Assembly: GCA_009780185.1 (NCBI GenBank)
Contig: WRAN01000016.1
Coordinates: forward strand, 1-64,000
Direction of reading: 5' to 3'
Length of the DNA stretch: 64,000 bases
From: Defluviitaleaceae bacterium
Lineage (GTDB): Bacteria > Bacillota > Clostridia > Lachnospirales > WQUN01
Shown here: piece after piece, positions 52,179 through 59,725 of the stretch
Position numbering within the stretch: position 1 is the first letter of the stretch
How the letters are laid out: each line of letters begins with the position of its first letter
Program-made: the position numbers and the translations under genes
Notes under the pieces: generated by a model
What the model saw: the letters and a program-made list of their open reading frames with translations, nothing else
Databases searched by the model: none
Told to the model about the DNA's origin: nothing

Positions 52179-54923
52179 TTGAAATGGGTAAAAGAGAACA
52201 TCAATGAAATCCTAGAAAAGCTAGACACCAATTCAACCAAGGGTCTAAGCCAGAAAGAAGTAGAACTTCGTCAGCAAAAATACGGCCTTAACGAGTTTGA
52301 GGAAGAAAAGAAAGAGACTCTATTTCAAAAAATCCTTCACCATTTAACAGAAATCCCCTCAATGGTGCTAATCGCCGCGTCTATTATCGCAACCATAGCA
52401 GCCATTTTAAATATGCGAGAAGGTACCGGATCTGCCAGTGACTGGGCTAAAGTGGGTGTTATTCTTAGTATCGTAGTCATCAATGTAGTACTGGGTGTAT
52501 ACCAAGAAGGTAAAGCCGCAAAAGCCCTTGATGCACTAAAGAAGATGAACACCTTCAAAACAACAGTAATCCGTGACGGTAGTAAGCAAATCATAGATGC
52601 AAACCAACTAGTACCTGGTGATATTATAGAGCTTAACGCGGGTGACGTAATCACCGCGGACGCCCGTCTAATAGACGCCTCAAGTCTACAGGTAGAAGAA
52701 GCTGCCCTTACAGGTGAGAGCCAGCCCATAGATAAGAACCCCGATGCCGTAGTAGCCGACGAAGCTCCACTAGGTGACAGATTTAACATGGTATATTCAG
52801 GTTGCCTTGTAACCAATGGCCGAGGACACGCAGTAGTTACAGAAACCGCAATGAACACCGAAATGGGTAAAATAGCCAAAATGCTCAACACCACCCAAAA
52901 GCAGCAAACCCCATTGCAAATAAGATTGCAGCAACTAGCAAAGCGCATATCCGCCATCGCCCTTATAAGTGGTGTTGCTATGTTCCTTGTAGGTTTCCTT
53001 CTTCATGGAAATGAAGTAATGGAAATGCTATTGCTTGCAGTTGCCCTTGGTGTTGCCGCAGTACCGGAAACCCTACCGATAATTGTAACCATGATACTGT
53101 CCTACGGCGTATACAATATGGTTACAAAGAAAACCATAATACGTAAAATCTCTGCAGTAGAAACTGTAGGTAATACATCGGTAATCTGTTCCGATAAAAC
53201 CGGAACCCTTACGATGAACAAAATGAAAATCCGACGCCTATGGCACTATGGATACGAACCCTCCCACTATAAAAGCGAGTTCAACGAAGATCAAGTTCAC
53301 ATGCTGGAACTTTTGGCATCCTGTTCAAACGCAACAATAGAAGTTCACGGCGAAGAAGACGAACACGTAATAGGTGACCCAACAGAAATTGCAATAATCC
53401 GCTTGCTACATGAAAAAGGCTTGACCCGCGTAGACGCGGAACGTGAGTATCCTCGCGTACACGAACTGCCATTTGACTCCGGTCGTAAGCGCATGACTAC
53501 TGTCCATCACTATGGCAAAGGGTCTAAATACATTGTAGTAACCAAAGGTGCTTTCGATCGTATTCCGGTAATTTGGGAAAATGGCCAAAAAGAAGAAGCG
53601 GAAAAAATTCATGATCAATTCGCCGAAAGGGCTTTTAGGGTTATCGCAATCGGCTATAAGTTATATGATGAATTACCAGAGGATTTAAGCGAAGAAAGTT
53701 TAGAGTGCGACCTAACCTTCATGGGCTTAATAGGTATGATAGACCCTCCTCGCCCAGAAAGCGCCGAAGCCGTACAACGTGCCAAAGAAGCTGGCATCCG
53801 CACTGTTATGATAACCGGTGACCATGTAGTGACAGCGGTAGCCATAGCAAAAGAAATCGGTATATACGAAGAAGGACATAAATCCCTTACAGGCAATGAC
53901 CTCAATAAAATGTCACAAAAAGACCTGGAAGATGTGGTAAAAGATGTATCAGTATACGCCCGCGTAAGCCCAGAAGATAAAATAAGAATCGTACAGGCCT
54001 GGCTAAGCCATGGTGAAGTAATATGTATGACCGGTGACGGTGTAAATGATGCCCCAGCCCTAAAGGCCGCCGATGTGGGCGCAGCAATGGGTATCACCGG
54101 TACAGAAGTATCCAAAAACGCCGCCGACATGGTAATAACCGACGATAACTTCGCCACGATAGTTGATGCAATATCAGAAGGGCGTACCTCCTATGACAAT
54201 ATCCGCAAAACCATCCAGTTCCTGCTGGGTGTAAACTTCGCAGAAATCTTTGTGCTGCTACTGGGCATGCTGGTTCTAGGTATTTCCCCTATAACTGCTA
54301 TGCAGATTTTGATAATCAATGTTGTGTACGATGGTATTCCTGGCTTCTTCCTAGCCTTCGAAATGCCGGAGCCTGGGGTAATGAAGCGTAAACCTATAAA
54401 AAAAGGTTCCGGGATATTTGCCAATAGGGTAGGTACCTTTATAGCAGTCCGTGCTGTGTCCTTCTCTATTTTGGTAATGGCGGCATTTATAATCGGTGCA
54501 TATGTGCAGGTTTCCCCTAACCATATAATCGCGCACACAGGCACATGGACATGGGATGCATTAAGAAACTACGCCAACTATCCCGTAGGCATAACTATGG
54601 CCTTCATGGTACTAAGCTGGGCATCTACTATTGATACCTTTAATACCAGAACAACTTTGTCTATTTTCCAAGTGGGCTTTACCTCTAACAAAGGGGTGTT
54701 GTTTAGTGTAATCGGTGCTATTGCATTCTCTTTAGTGGTGGCATTGGTTCCTGCTATTCAACCAGTATTCAATGTAGTAAATATCAGCCTCCGTCATTGG
54801 GCGATAGTTGCGGGTCTTGCCCTGACTCATGTAATCGTTGTAGAACTATTAAAGCTTTCTTTCAGATGCAAAGACGCAAAAGAAAGGCGATTAGAAGCAG
54901 CCACGGCCGGAAGCGAAAAATAA
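52179..54923 (+). CDS. P-type cation-transporting ATPase
   Basis: About 914 residues. A TTG at 52179, eight nt behind AAAGGAGG, is the best start; a GTG two codons earlier sits too close. Phosphorylation motif SDKTGTLT has Asp339. TGES (actuator) and MTGDGVNDAPALKAADVG (hinge) are intact. The overall layout, with N-terminal cation ATPase domain, is P2-like. The helix-4 motif is PETLPIIVT, neither PEGLP of Ca pumps nor PEMLP of MgtA, and helix 6 has NVVYD where Ca pumps have NLVTD. The ion is therefore uncertain. Alone with its terminator. Confidence 0.88.
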   Translation: MKWVKENINEILEKLDTNSTKGLSQKEVELRQQKYGLNEFEEEKKETLFQKILHHLTEIPSMVLIAASIIATIAAILNMREGTGSASDWAKVGVILSIVVINVVLGVYQEGKAAKALDALKKMNTFKTTVIRDGSKQIIDANQLVPGDIIELNAGDVITADARLIDASSLQVEEAALTGESQPIDKNPDAVVADEAPLGDRFNMVYSGCLVTNGRGHAVVTETAMNTEMGKIAKMLNTTQKQQTPLQIRLQQLAKRISAIALISGVAMFLVGFLLHGNEVMEMLLLAVALGVAAVPETLPIIVTMILSYGVYNMVTKKTIIRKISAVETVGNTSVICSDKTGTLTMNKMKIRRLWHYGYEPSHYKSEFNEDQVHMLELLASCSNATIEVHGEEDEHVIGDPTEIAIIRLLHEKGLTRVDAEREYPRVHELPFDSGRKRMTTVHHYGKGSKYIVVTKGAFDRIPVIWENGQKEEAEKIHDQFAERAFRVIAIGYKLYDELPEDLSEESLECDLTFMGLIGMIDPPRPESAEAVQRAKEAGIRTVMITGDHVVTAVAIAKEIGIYEEGHKSLTGNDLNKMSQKDLEDVVKDVSVYARVSPEDKIRIVQAWLSHGEVICMTGDGVNDAPALKAADVGAAMGITGTEVSKNAADMVITDDNFATIVDAISEGRTSYDNIRKTIQFLLGVNFAEIFVLLLGMLVLGISPITAMQILIINVVYDGIPGFFLAFEMPEPGVMKRKPIKKGSGIFANRVGTFIAVRAVSFSILVMAAFIIGAYVQVSPNHIIAHTGTWTWDALRNYANYPVGITMAFMVLSWASTIDTFNTRTTLSIFQVGFTSNKGVLFSVIGAIAFSLVVALVPAIQPVFNVVNISLRHWAIVAGLALTHVIVVELLKLSFRCKDAKERRLEAATAGSEK

Positions 54924-54940
54924 TATCTAATAAAAATGAA

Positions 54941-54979
54941 AGGCGCTGGCGAGAGAGTTATCTCCGCCAGCGCCTTTTT
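54941..54979 (+). terminator. Terminator after the P-type ATPase gene
   Basis: AGGCGCTGGCG and CGCCAGCGCCT stem with TTTTTG; also behind the convergent hicA. Confidence 0.92.
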
Positions 54980-54986
54980 GTATAAC

Positions 54987-55181
54987 TTAAAAGTGTTTAC
55001 CTAGTCCTGCCTTTTTCAACACTTCATTCGCCGAGTGCCGGCTTTTAATTTCACTATCAACAGAGACTGTTCGCTTAGTTGCATCGTTATACCATATTAC
55101 ATGGTCACCCTTGCCTTTTCGCACAACACGGAATCCGTTATCTGATAGGATTTTTCGTACATCCTTGGTATAGTCAGCCAT
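54987..55181 (-). CDS. hicA: HicA-type toxin
   Basis: A 64-residue double-stranded-RNA-binding-fold mRNA interferase. The pattern KILSDNGFRVVRKGKGDHVIW (by parts) with GDHVIW and the catalytic-type His marks HicA/YcfA. The usual downstream VDSEIKSRHSANEVLKKAGL tail is present. The start at 55181 overlaps the hicB stop by one nt. Order is hicB then hicA. Confidence 0.88.
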   Translation of the reverse strand: MADYTKDVRKILSDNGFRVVRKGKGDHVIWYNDATKRTVSVDSEIKSRHSANEVLKKAGLGKHF

Positions 55182-55405
55182 TATACAGCCGCTTCCAACC
55201 ATGTTGTACGTTCGGCTTTAAAGTGAAGATTAATTGAGCCGATATATCCGCATGTAAACTCCAGCATGTCGGGCATGGCAATTTTAACGCGTTCCATTAA
55301 TGCTTCTAATGAGTTAGATTCTAAAACTAATCCATATTTATCATCAGAAGCCGCTGTCCATCTTTGGGATTCATTATCAAAAGTGCATATGATTGTACAA
55401 TCCAT
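55181..55405 (-). CDS. hicB: HicB-like antitoxin (DUF1902 type)
   Basis: A 74-residue protein with the HicB-like half-fold (DNESQRWTAASDDKYGLVLE, then SLEALMERVKIAMPDMLEF). No DNA-binding helix-turn-helix is apparent at the C-terminus, so autoregulation may be weak or absent. The start at 55405 is chosen on family length. Confidence 0.82.
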   Translation of the reverse strand: MDCTIICTFDNESQRWTAASDDKYGLVLESNSLEALMERVKIAMPDMLEFTCGYIGSINLHFKAERTTWLEAAV

Positions 55406-55457
55406 TCTATTGCCCCCTCTCATGCTTTATAGTATACCACTTTTGCTGGAATTGAAT

Positions 55458-56405
55458 CTACCATCCAGCCCGCAACTGAGACTTTCGCACTTCTTCTTCC
55501 CGCTGGCGGATAGGAATACATATATCAATCTGTAGCTTTCCGCCAAAGTACCATCCATGATCTCTTTCGTCGTGATATGAGAAGTCGCGTCTGGTGTCGT
55601 CATATTCAAACTCGGACTGAGGCAGCCAGTGTAAGAATATCTCATTCCAGGTATCTTGAGCAACTTGTACAAAGGAATCTGCCGCCGGCGGAGTAGGGAA
55701 TATGGCATACAAGCCGCCAGGTATATCCACCTGGGTCATATCAGGTTCTATGTTTGCAAGGTCATCTGGGTTGTCTATCCCTCTACCTAATATATAGGTA
55801 AAATCCCCGGATTTCTCGTCAATGTCATAAAACATGCTGATTTCAAAGTGCTTAGACTTTGTAAATGCACTGTAAAGATTAGTCAAAATCGTACCATAAT
55901 CCAGTTCTATTGTATCCCAAAAAGTAGGGGCATTGGTATCATTCTTCATCTCATTTGCCCTGCGGCGGCTTGGATATCCTACTACTGAAAATGGTGTTAA
56001 TTCCATAATGTGGGGATGCATTGCATTACCTCCTAAAAATTTATTGGTCAACATATGAATGTTTGGCTTTGTTGGTGGTTTCACAGTTAGGCGCAATTTA
56101 CACACAGAAGGGGGAAACCCAAACCAGTGTACAAAGGCCTTTGTAAAACCGCCATGGGTTTCAAAGCCATAATCCATCGCTACATCTACTACTCTTTTGC
56201 CGCGGGATAAATCGTGTAAAGCGTACTGCAGTTTACGCCAGGTTACATAAGACATCAGCGGAATCCCGACTGCCTGTTTAAAGACTCGGCTAAAATGAGC
56301 TGGGGAATACCCGGCCTTTTGGGCAATTGTTATCTGATCTATCTCATGGCTTAAATTGTCTTCGATGTAGTCTAATACGGACTGTAATACATCGGTGTGG
56401 TTCAT
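55458..56405 (-). CDS. AraC-family regulator with GyrI-like ligand domain (Rob/SoxS type)
   Basis: A 315-residue protein. Residues 1-105 are a double helix-turn-helix AraC domain (LSHEIDQITIAQKAGYSPAH, FSRVFKQAVG, VAMDYGFETHGGFTKAF). Residues about 135-315 are a GyrI/Rob-like effector domain that binds small hydrophobic drugs. AGAGGTGG precedes the ATG. It is divergent from erm, so it may respond to antibiotics, although its own targets are unknown. Confidence 0.9.
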   Translation of the reverse strand: MNHTDVLQSVLDYIEDNLSHEIDQITIAQKAGYSPAHFSRVFKQAVGIPLMSYVTWRKLQYALHDLSRGKRVVDVAMDYGFETHGGFTKAFVHWFGFPPSVCKLRLTVKPPTKPNIHMLTNKFLGGNAMHPHIMELTPFSVVGYPSRRRANEMKNDTNAPTFWDTIELDYGTILTNLYSAFTKSKHFEISMFYDIDEKSGDFTYILGRGIDNPDDLANIEPDMTQVDIPGGLYAIFPTPPAADSFVQVAQDTWNEIFLHWLPQSEFEYDDTRRDFSYHDERDHGWYFGGKLQIDICIPIRQREEEVRKSQLRAGW

Positions 56406-56480
56406 GACGCCACCTCTTTTCCATATGGTGAGTTTATCTTATCATTAACAGAGACAGTTTCTTATCCTAAAATGCTGTGC

Positions 56481-56509
56481 TTTACTTTTATCTTAGCTTT
56501 TGGCATAAT
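56481..56509 (+). promoter_or_regulatory. Candidate promoter of erm
   Basis: TTTACT (56481-56486), 17 bp, CATAAT (56504-56509). Transcription would begin near 56516, ahead of the leader peptide. Confidence 0.4.
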
Positions 56510-56539
56510 TGCCTGGAAATAATCATCGCGGAGGTAATC

Positions 56540-56671
56540 ATACACCTATGAACAACAATATTCGGATTCGAAACAGAAAATAAGGTGTACTAGACCTAGT
56601 TAGGGCTGATAAAGTCAGCCCCGGTTTAGTGCGCCTTTTTGTTTTCGCCAATCCGAATACAAGAGGTGTAT
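56540..56671 (+). promoter_or_regulatory. Erm attenuator: alternative hairpins and terminator
   Basis: Three pairings are visible. ATACACCT (56540-56547) with AGGTGTAT (56664-56671) buries the erm ribosome site. ATTCGGATT (56560-56568) with AATCCGAAT (56650-56658) closes the same long stem. GGTGTACTAGACC (56584-56596) with GGTTTAGTGCGCC (56623-56635), followed by TTTTTG, is a terminator enclosing a smaller AGGGCTG/CAGCCC stem. A ribosome stalled on the leader would open the first two and may prevent the third. Confidence 0.75.
56548..56583 (+). CDS. Erm leader peptide with Arg-x-Arg stalling motifs
   Basis: An 11-residue peptide, MNNNIRIRNRK. It has overlapping +x+ motifs (RIR, RNR, like the MRLR of ErmDL), which stall macrolide- or ketolide-bound ribosomes. 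GGAGG lies 13 nt before the ATG. The leader DNA is complementary to the erm ribosome-binding region, see the attenuator entry. Confidence 0.75.
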   Translation: MNNNIRIRNRK

Positions 56672-56676
56672 TTTTT

Positions 56677-57447
56677 ATGTCCAAAAATATTAACCCGCCG
56701 GTATGGGTGTCTCAAAACTTCCTAACCGGTGGAAGAACTATATCCAGATTAATCAGCAAAACCAGTATCAATGAAAGTGACCATATAGTAGAAATAGGCC
56801 CCGGAAAGGGTCATATAACACAAGCGCTGCTGATACACTCAAAGAAAGTATCCGCCATAGAAATAGACAAAAATCTTTATCGGAAGCTGCAAGTGAAATT
56901 TGATACTTCCTTGCAGCTAAAACTCTACAATCAAGATTTCCTAAAATGGAATCTCCCTACTACTGCCCCTTATAAGGTTTTTGCCAATATCCCCTTTAGC
57001 CATACAACGGCAATAATCAAGCGCCTAACAGAAAGCAAAAACCCGCCAACAGACGCATGGCTTATAATGGAAAAAGGTGCGGCAAAGCGGTTTATGGGCA
57101 TCCCTTGCGAGAATCTTCGCTCACTTATGTTAAAACCTTTGTTTGATATGAATATTATCTACCATTTTAGGCGAGAGGATTTTCATCCTATGCCCAAGGT
57201 AGATGTTGTGATGGTTCATCTTAAACAAAAAGCCACCAGGGACATATCCCTCTCACAGTGGAAGATATATTGCAATTTTATAACCTCTGCCTTAGGAAAC
57301 TCTGGCTTAACAAGAATTTTTACTAAAAAGCAATTGTCACGTGCCTGCCGGGATGCAGGCCTTAGCGATATTACCAGCGCTGAGATATTGTATATCCAAT
57401 GGCTTTGTCTTTTTCGATGCTATGATATTTATGTAAAAAGGAAATAG
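56677..57447 (+). CDS. erm: Erm-family 23S rRNA adenine N6-methyltransferase
   Basis: A 256-residue rRNA methyltransferase giving resistance to macrolides, lincosamides and streptogramin B by methylating A2058. SAM motifs VEIGPGKGHIT, AIEIDKNLYRKL and catalytic NIPFSHTTAI (NIPF) are intact. PMPKVDVVMV follows. The start behind AAGAGGTG at 56677 is the family-like one. Its TAG stop is the first triplet of repeat A copy 4. The leader and attenuator make it inducible. The specific class (letter) cannot be set by eye. Confidence 0.92.
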   Translation: MSKNINPPVWVSQNFLTGGRTISRLISKTSINESDHIVEIGPGKGHITQALLIHSKKVSAIEIDKNLYRKLQVKFDTSLQLKLYNQDFLKWNLPTTAPYKVFANIPFSHTTAIIKRLTESKNPPTDAWLIMEKGAAKRFMGIPCENLRSLMLKPLFDMNIIYHFRREDFHPMPKVDVVMVHLKQKATRDISLSQWKIYCNFITSALGNSGLTRIFTKKQLSRACRDAGLSDITSAEILYIQWLCLFRCYDIYVKRK

Positions 57448-57546
57448 AGTTCTTCTGAAATCAAAAAACGTGATTTCAGAAGAAGCAAAAGACTCACAAT
57501 GAAACCTACTTTCGAAATCATAAAACGTGATTTCGAAAGAGGTCTA
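57445..57546 (+). repeat. Repeat family A, copy 4, overlapping the erm stop
   Basis: A 102-bp copy starting at the erm TAG codon. Both hairpins are intact; the loops differ slightly from the other copies (AAAAAACG instead of AAAAGGCG). Confidence 0.9.
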
Positions 57547-57550
57547 ATAA

Positions 57551-57589
57551 AAAAACGAGAGCAGGCTCTAAGCGCTGCTCTCGTTTTTT
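57551..57589. terminator. Bidirectional terminator between erm and a small gene
   Basis: AAAAACGAGAGCAG and CTGCTCTCGTTTTTT stem with U-run on either strand. Confidence 0.88.
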
Positions 57590-57610
57590 AAGTCTTGCTG
57601 TAATGCATTA

Positions 57611-57733
57611 TTACTTGTTGTTTTGCTTGTTTTTCTGATTGTTGGTAGCATCCATGTTGAGTTCGTCAGCGAAAGCTGTACGGTCAGACTTTTTGGTATT
57701 GGCTGTGTCTTGGTTATGCTTTTTGTTATCCAT
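57611..57733 (-). CDS. 40-residue Asn/Lys-rich small protein
   Basis: A short frame (MDNKKHNQDTANTKKSDRTA, then FADELNMDATNNQKN and KQNNK) with AAAGGAGG nine nt before the ATG. It is hydrophilic and lacks Cys, Trp or membrane segments. It resembles small acid-soluble spore proteins in composition and in the F-A-x-E-L core, but no family can be claimed. A terminator follows. Confidence 0.65.
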   Translation of the reverse strand: MDNKKHNQDTANTKKSDRTAFADELNMDATNNQKNKQNNK

Positions 57734-57835
57734 ACCTTCTAACCTCCTTTCGGCAACCGCGTTTTATGCGGCGTTAAGTACTTACAGGGATAGTATGTAT
57801 CAGATATGAGAGAATTATACATATATGCAAAAATT

Positions 57836-58852
57836 TTATTCCAAAGATATTTTGCTTTCCAAAAAACGTAGTATGGGATAGGGGTTAATCCAAAATTGAC
57901 CCCGAGCAAAATCTACCGCGGGGGATATCCCAATATGCACATGCACAGGAAAACTACGGCTATTGCGCCCGCCTCCGGTATTACCCATATACCCAAGCTG
58001 ATGCCCGGCGGCGATATTTAGTCCGGTCTGAAGCCCTTCGGCAAGACTATCCAGATGAGCATACAGATAATAAGTGCCATTAAGTGTAACCACACTTACA
58101 AAATACCCCAATTGGTTATTCCATCCTGCTTCCTCAACCTGGCCGCCGGTTATGCTTACAATAGGCACCCGGCCACGGATATTTTCCCTATCAACAATAG
58201 CCGTGCCCATATGCATACGATTCCCCTGAAAATTATGTTCCATCCCCCAAGAATCCCCAAACATAATTGAAGGCTCGCCATCATACCACCCAGAGGGAAT
58301 AGGAAAAGTTACAATCTCGCTAAATAAATTCTCAAACATAGCGACATAAGGTGCAAGGCTGCGAGAATTATACCGCCGCGTAATACGATAAAAATCCAAA
58401 ACATAAAGCTGCTCTAGAACACTTAAATCATATACAGCCGACTTCTCTGGAAAGAAATCATTTTCAGCATTAAAAATGGCAAATAAATGAGGAAAGGAAA
58501 TATTGTGCATGCCGGCGTATTCCTCCAACATCCCAATAGCCCGATGAGGTACACGAAAAGCCGCAACTACATCTGGGCTAACCCTAACCCGAATCCCAGG
58601 GCGAAATAATTGCCATGCTCCAAAGGCAATAAGCCCAATAAACAAAAACACCGTAAGCCGGAACAATCGCTCTTTAAACCGCCGCATAAAAATTGGTCTG
58701 TGCCTGAAAACAGGCATACGAAACCGAAACCGAGGCAGACTAACCCTATCAAAGCCTGTCCTCCGGGCTAATTTAGTAATATCAAAACGCTTATTCTTAC
58801 CCCGTCTCATTGGCTTAATCCCAAGCCGCCGTTTAATATCCCTACTGCGCAT
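57836..58852 (-). CDS. Membrane-anchored M23-like peptidase
   Basis: A 338-residue protein with a very Arg-rich N-terminus (1-63) and one membrane helix (about 65-82). After an extracytoplasmic stretch comes a LytM/M23 domain with HMGTAIVD (HxxxxxxD) and HVHIGI (HxH). All expected zinc ligands are present. It probably cuts wall cross-bridges, or acts in sporulation like SpoIIQ-type LytM proteins. TTGGGGTG precedes the ATG. Confidence 0.85.
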   Translation of the reverse strand: MRSRDIKRRLGIKPMRRGKNKRFDITKLARRTGFDRVSLPRFRFRMPVFRHRPIFMRRFKERLFRLTVFLFIGLIAFGAWQLFRPGIRVRVSPDVVAAFRVPHRAIGMLEEYAGMHNISFPHLFAIFNAENDFFPEKSAVYDLSVLEQLYVLDFYRITRRYNSRSLAPYVAMFENLFSEIVTFPIPSGWYDGEPSIMFGDSWGMEHNFQGNRMHMGTAIVDRENIRGRVPIVSITGGQVEEAGWNNQLGYFVSVVTLNGTYYLYAHLDSLAEGLQTGLNIAAGHQLGYMGNTGGGRNSRSFPVHVHIGISPAVDFARGQFWINPYPILRFLESKISLE

Positions 58853-58923
58853 AAAAACACCCCAATCAAAAAGATTATATGCGCTACCTAGGGGAAGTTA
58901 TGCTATGATAGTGTTACTTTACT

Positions 58924-58978
58924 GGTTTTGATGATACTGACAAAAGCGATTTTCCGGTTTTGATGATACCGACAAACC
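58924..58978 (-). repeat. Repeat family C, two tandem copies
   Basis: GGTTTTGATGATACTGACAA (58924) and GGTTTTGATGATACCGACAA (58956) stand 32 bp apart. The first matches 2268-2292 at 24 of 25 positions. The rest of 58853-59120 shows no supported gene, only a proline- and glycine-coding-like purine-rich stretch. Confidence 0.6.
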
Positions 58979-59120
58979 GCCCACTCCTTCTGGAAAGCTT
59001 CCTACCTTACGCACTATCTTTAGGCAGTGCCAGAAAATTAATGAACAAACTCCCCAATATCCCCAAGCCAGGAGGTCTGGAGGAGGAGGGAGTAGCGGCG
59101 GGGCGTTTTAGCAAAAACCA

Positions 59121-59158
59121 AAAACAGCCCGGTCTCCAAAAAGAAACCGGGCTGTTTC
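59121..59158 (-). terminator. Terminator of the P-loop protein gene
   Basis: AAACAGCCCGGT and ACCGGGCTGTTT stem; on the minus strand it is followed by TTTTTGG. Confidence 0.85.
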
Positions 59159-59179
59159 ATATAAACTTTCTAGCAATCT

Positions 59180-59620
59180 TTACACAAGTACTGCCTTAAT
59201 TTCCTCAGGCAAGCTATCCTTATCCCAATTAACACTAATAATAAACTTTACATCATCCACATGGGCAATAGCTTCAAGTCTCGCTTGTAGTTTAAGAAGC
59301 GCCTCAATATCCACTGTCTCAATTATATTGTTAATCCCGTCTACATAAATATGCTGGATATCGCTGTTTTGGGATAGTATCCCCAATATAAACCCGGTAA
59401 ATTCCCGGTAATTTGAAAGCAATCCTTTGCCTGTTTCTACAAAGCGGATATCCCGATGCACATCATGAATATGCCGCTTGTCATCATCAATAAATACCAA
59501 ATGCCCATCTGTAGTTTTGGCCTCTTTATTAGCCATTTCAATTAACTTTCTGGTCTTACCCTCGCCCTTTAGTCCTGCCATAAACGATACTTTTGGCTTG
59601 CTGTCATTGTTTTGCACCAT
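59180..59620 (-). CDS. Small P-loop ATP-binding protein
   Basis: A 146-residue protein with a Walker A GLKGEGKT (16-23), strand LVFIDDD and a possible Walker B IYVDGIN. AGGAGGCGATAGCTC sets the start. The domain is a compact ATPase-like fold without recognisable helicase or GTPase motifs; related short proteins in Clostridia are annotated only as twitching-motility/ATP-binding. Divergent from smc. Confidence 0.7.
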   Translation of the reverse strand: MVQNNDSKPKVSFMAGLKGEGKTRKLIEMANKEAKTTDGHLVFIDDDKRHIHDVHRDIRFVETGKGLLSNYREFTGFILGILSQNSDIQHIYVDGINNIIETVDIEALLKLQARLEAIAHVDDVKFIISVNWDKDSLPEEIKAVLV

Positions 59621-59725
59621 GAGCTATCGCCTCCTAAAAATTATTTATATGCCGTGCTCTTGCGTTCATATGCCCATTATAGCATAATCTCATGCGGACT
59701 GTAAAAAAGAGTACTGGAGTTTTGT

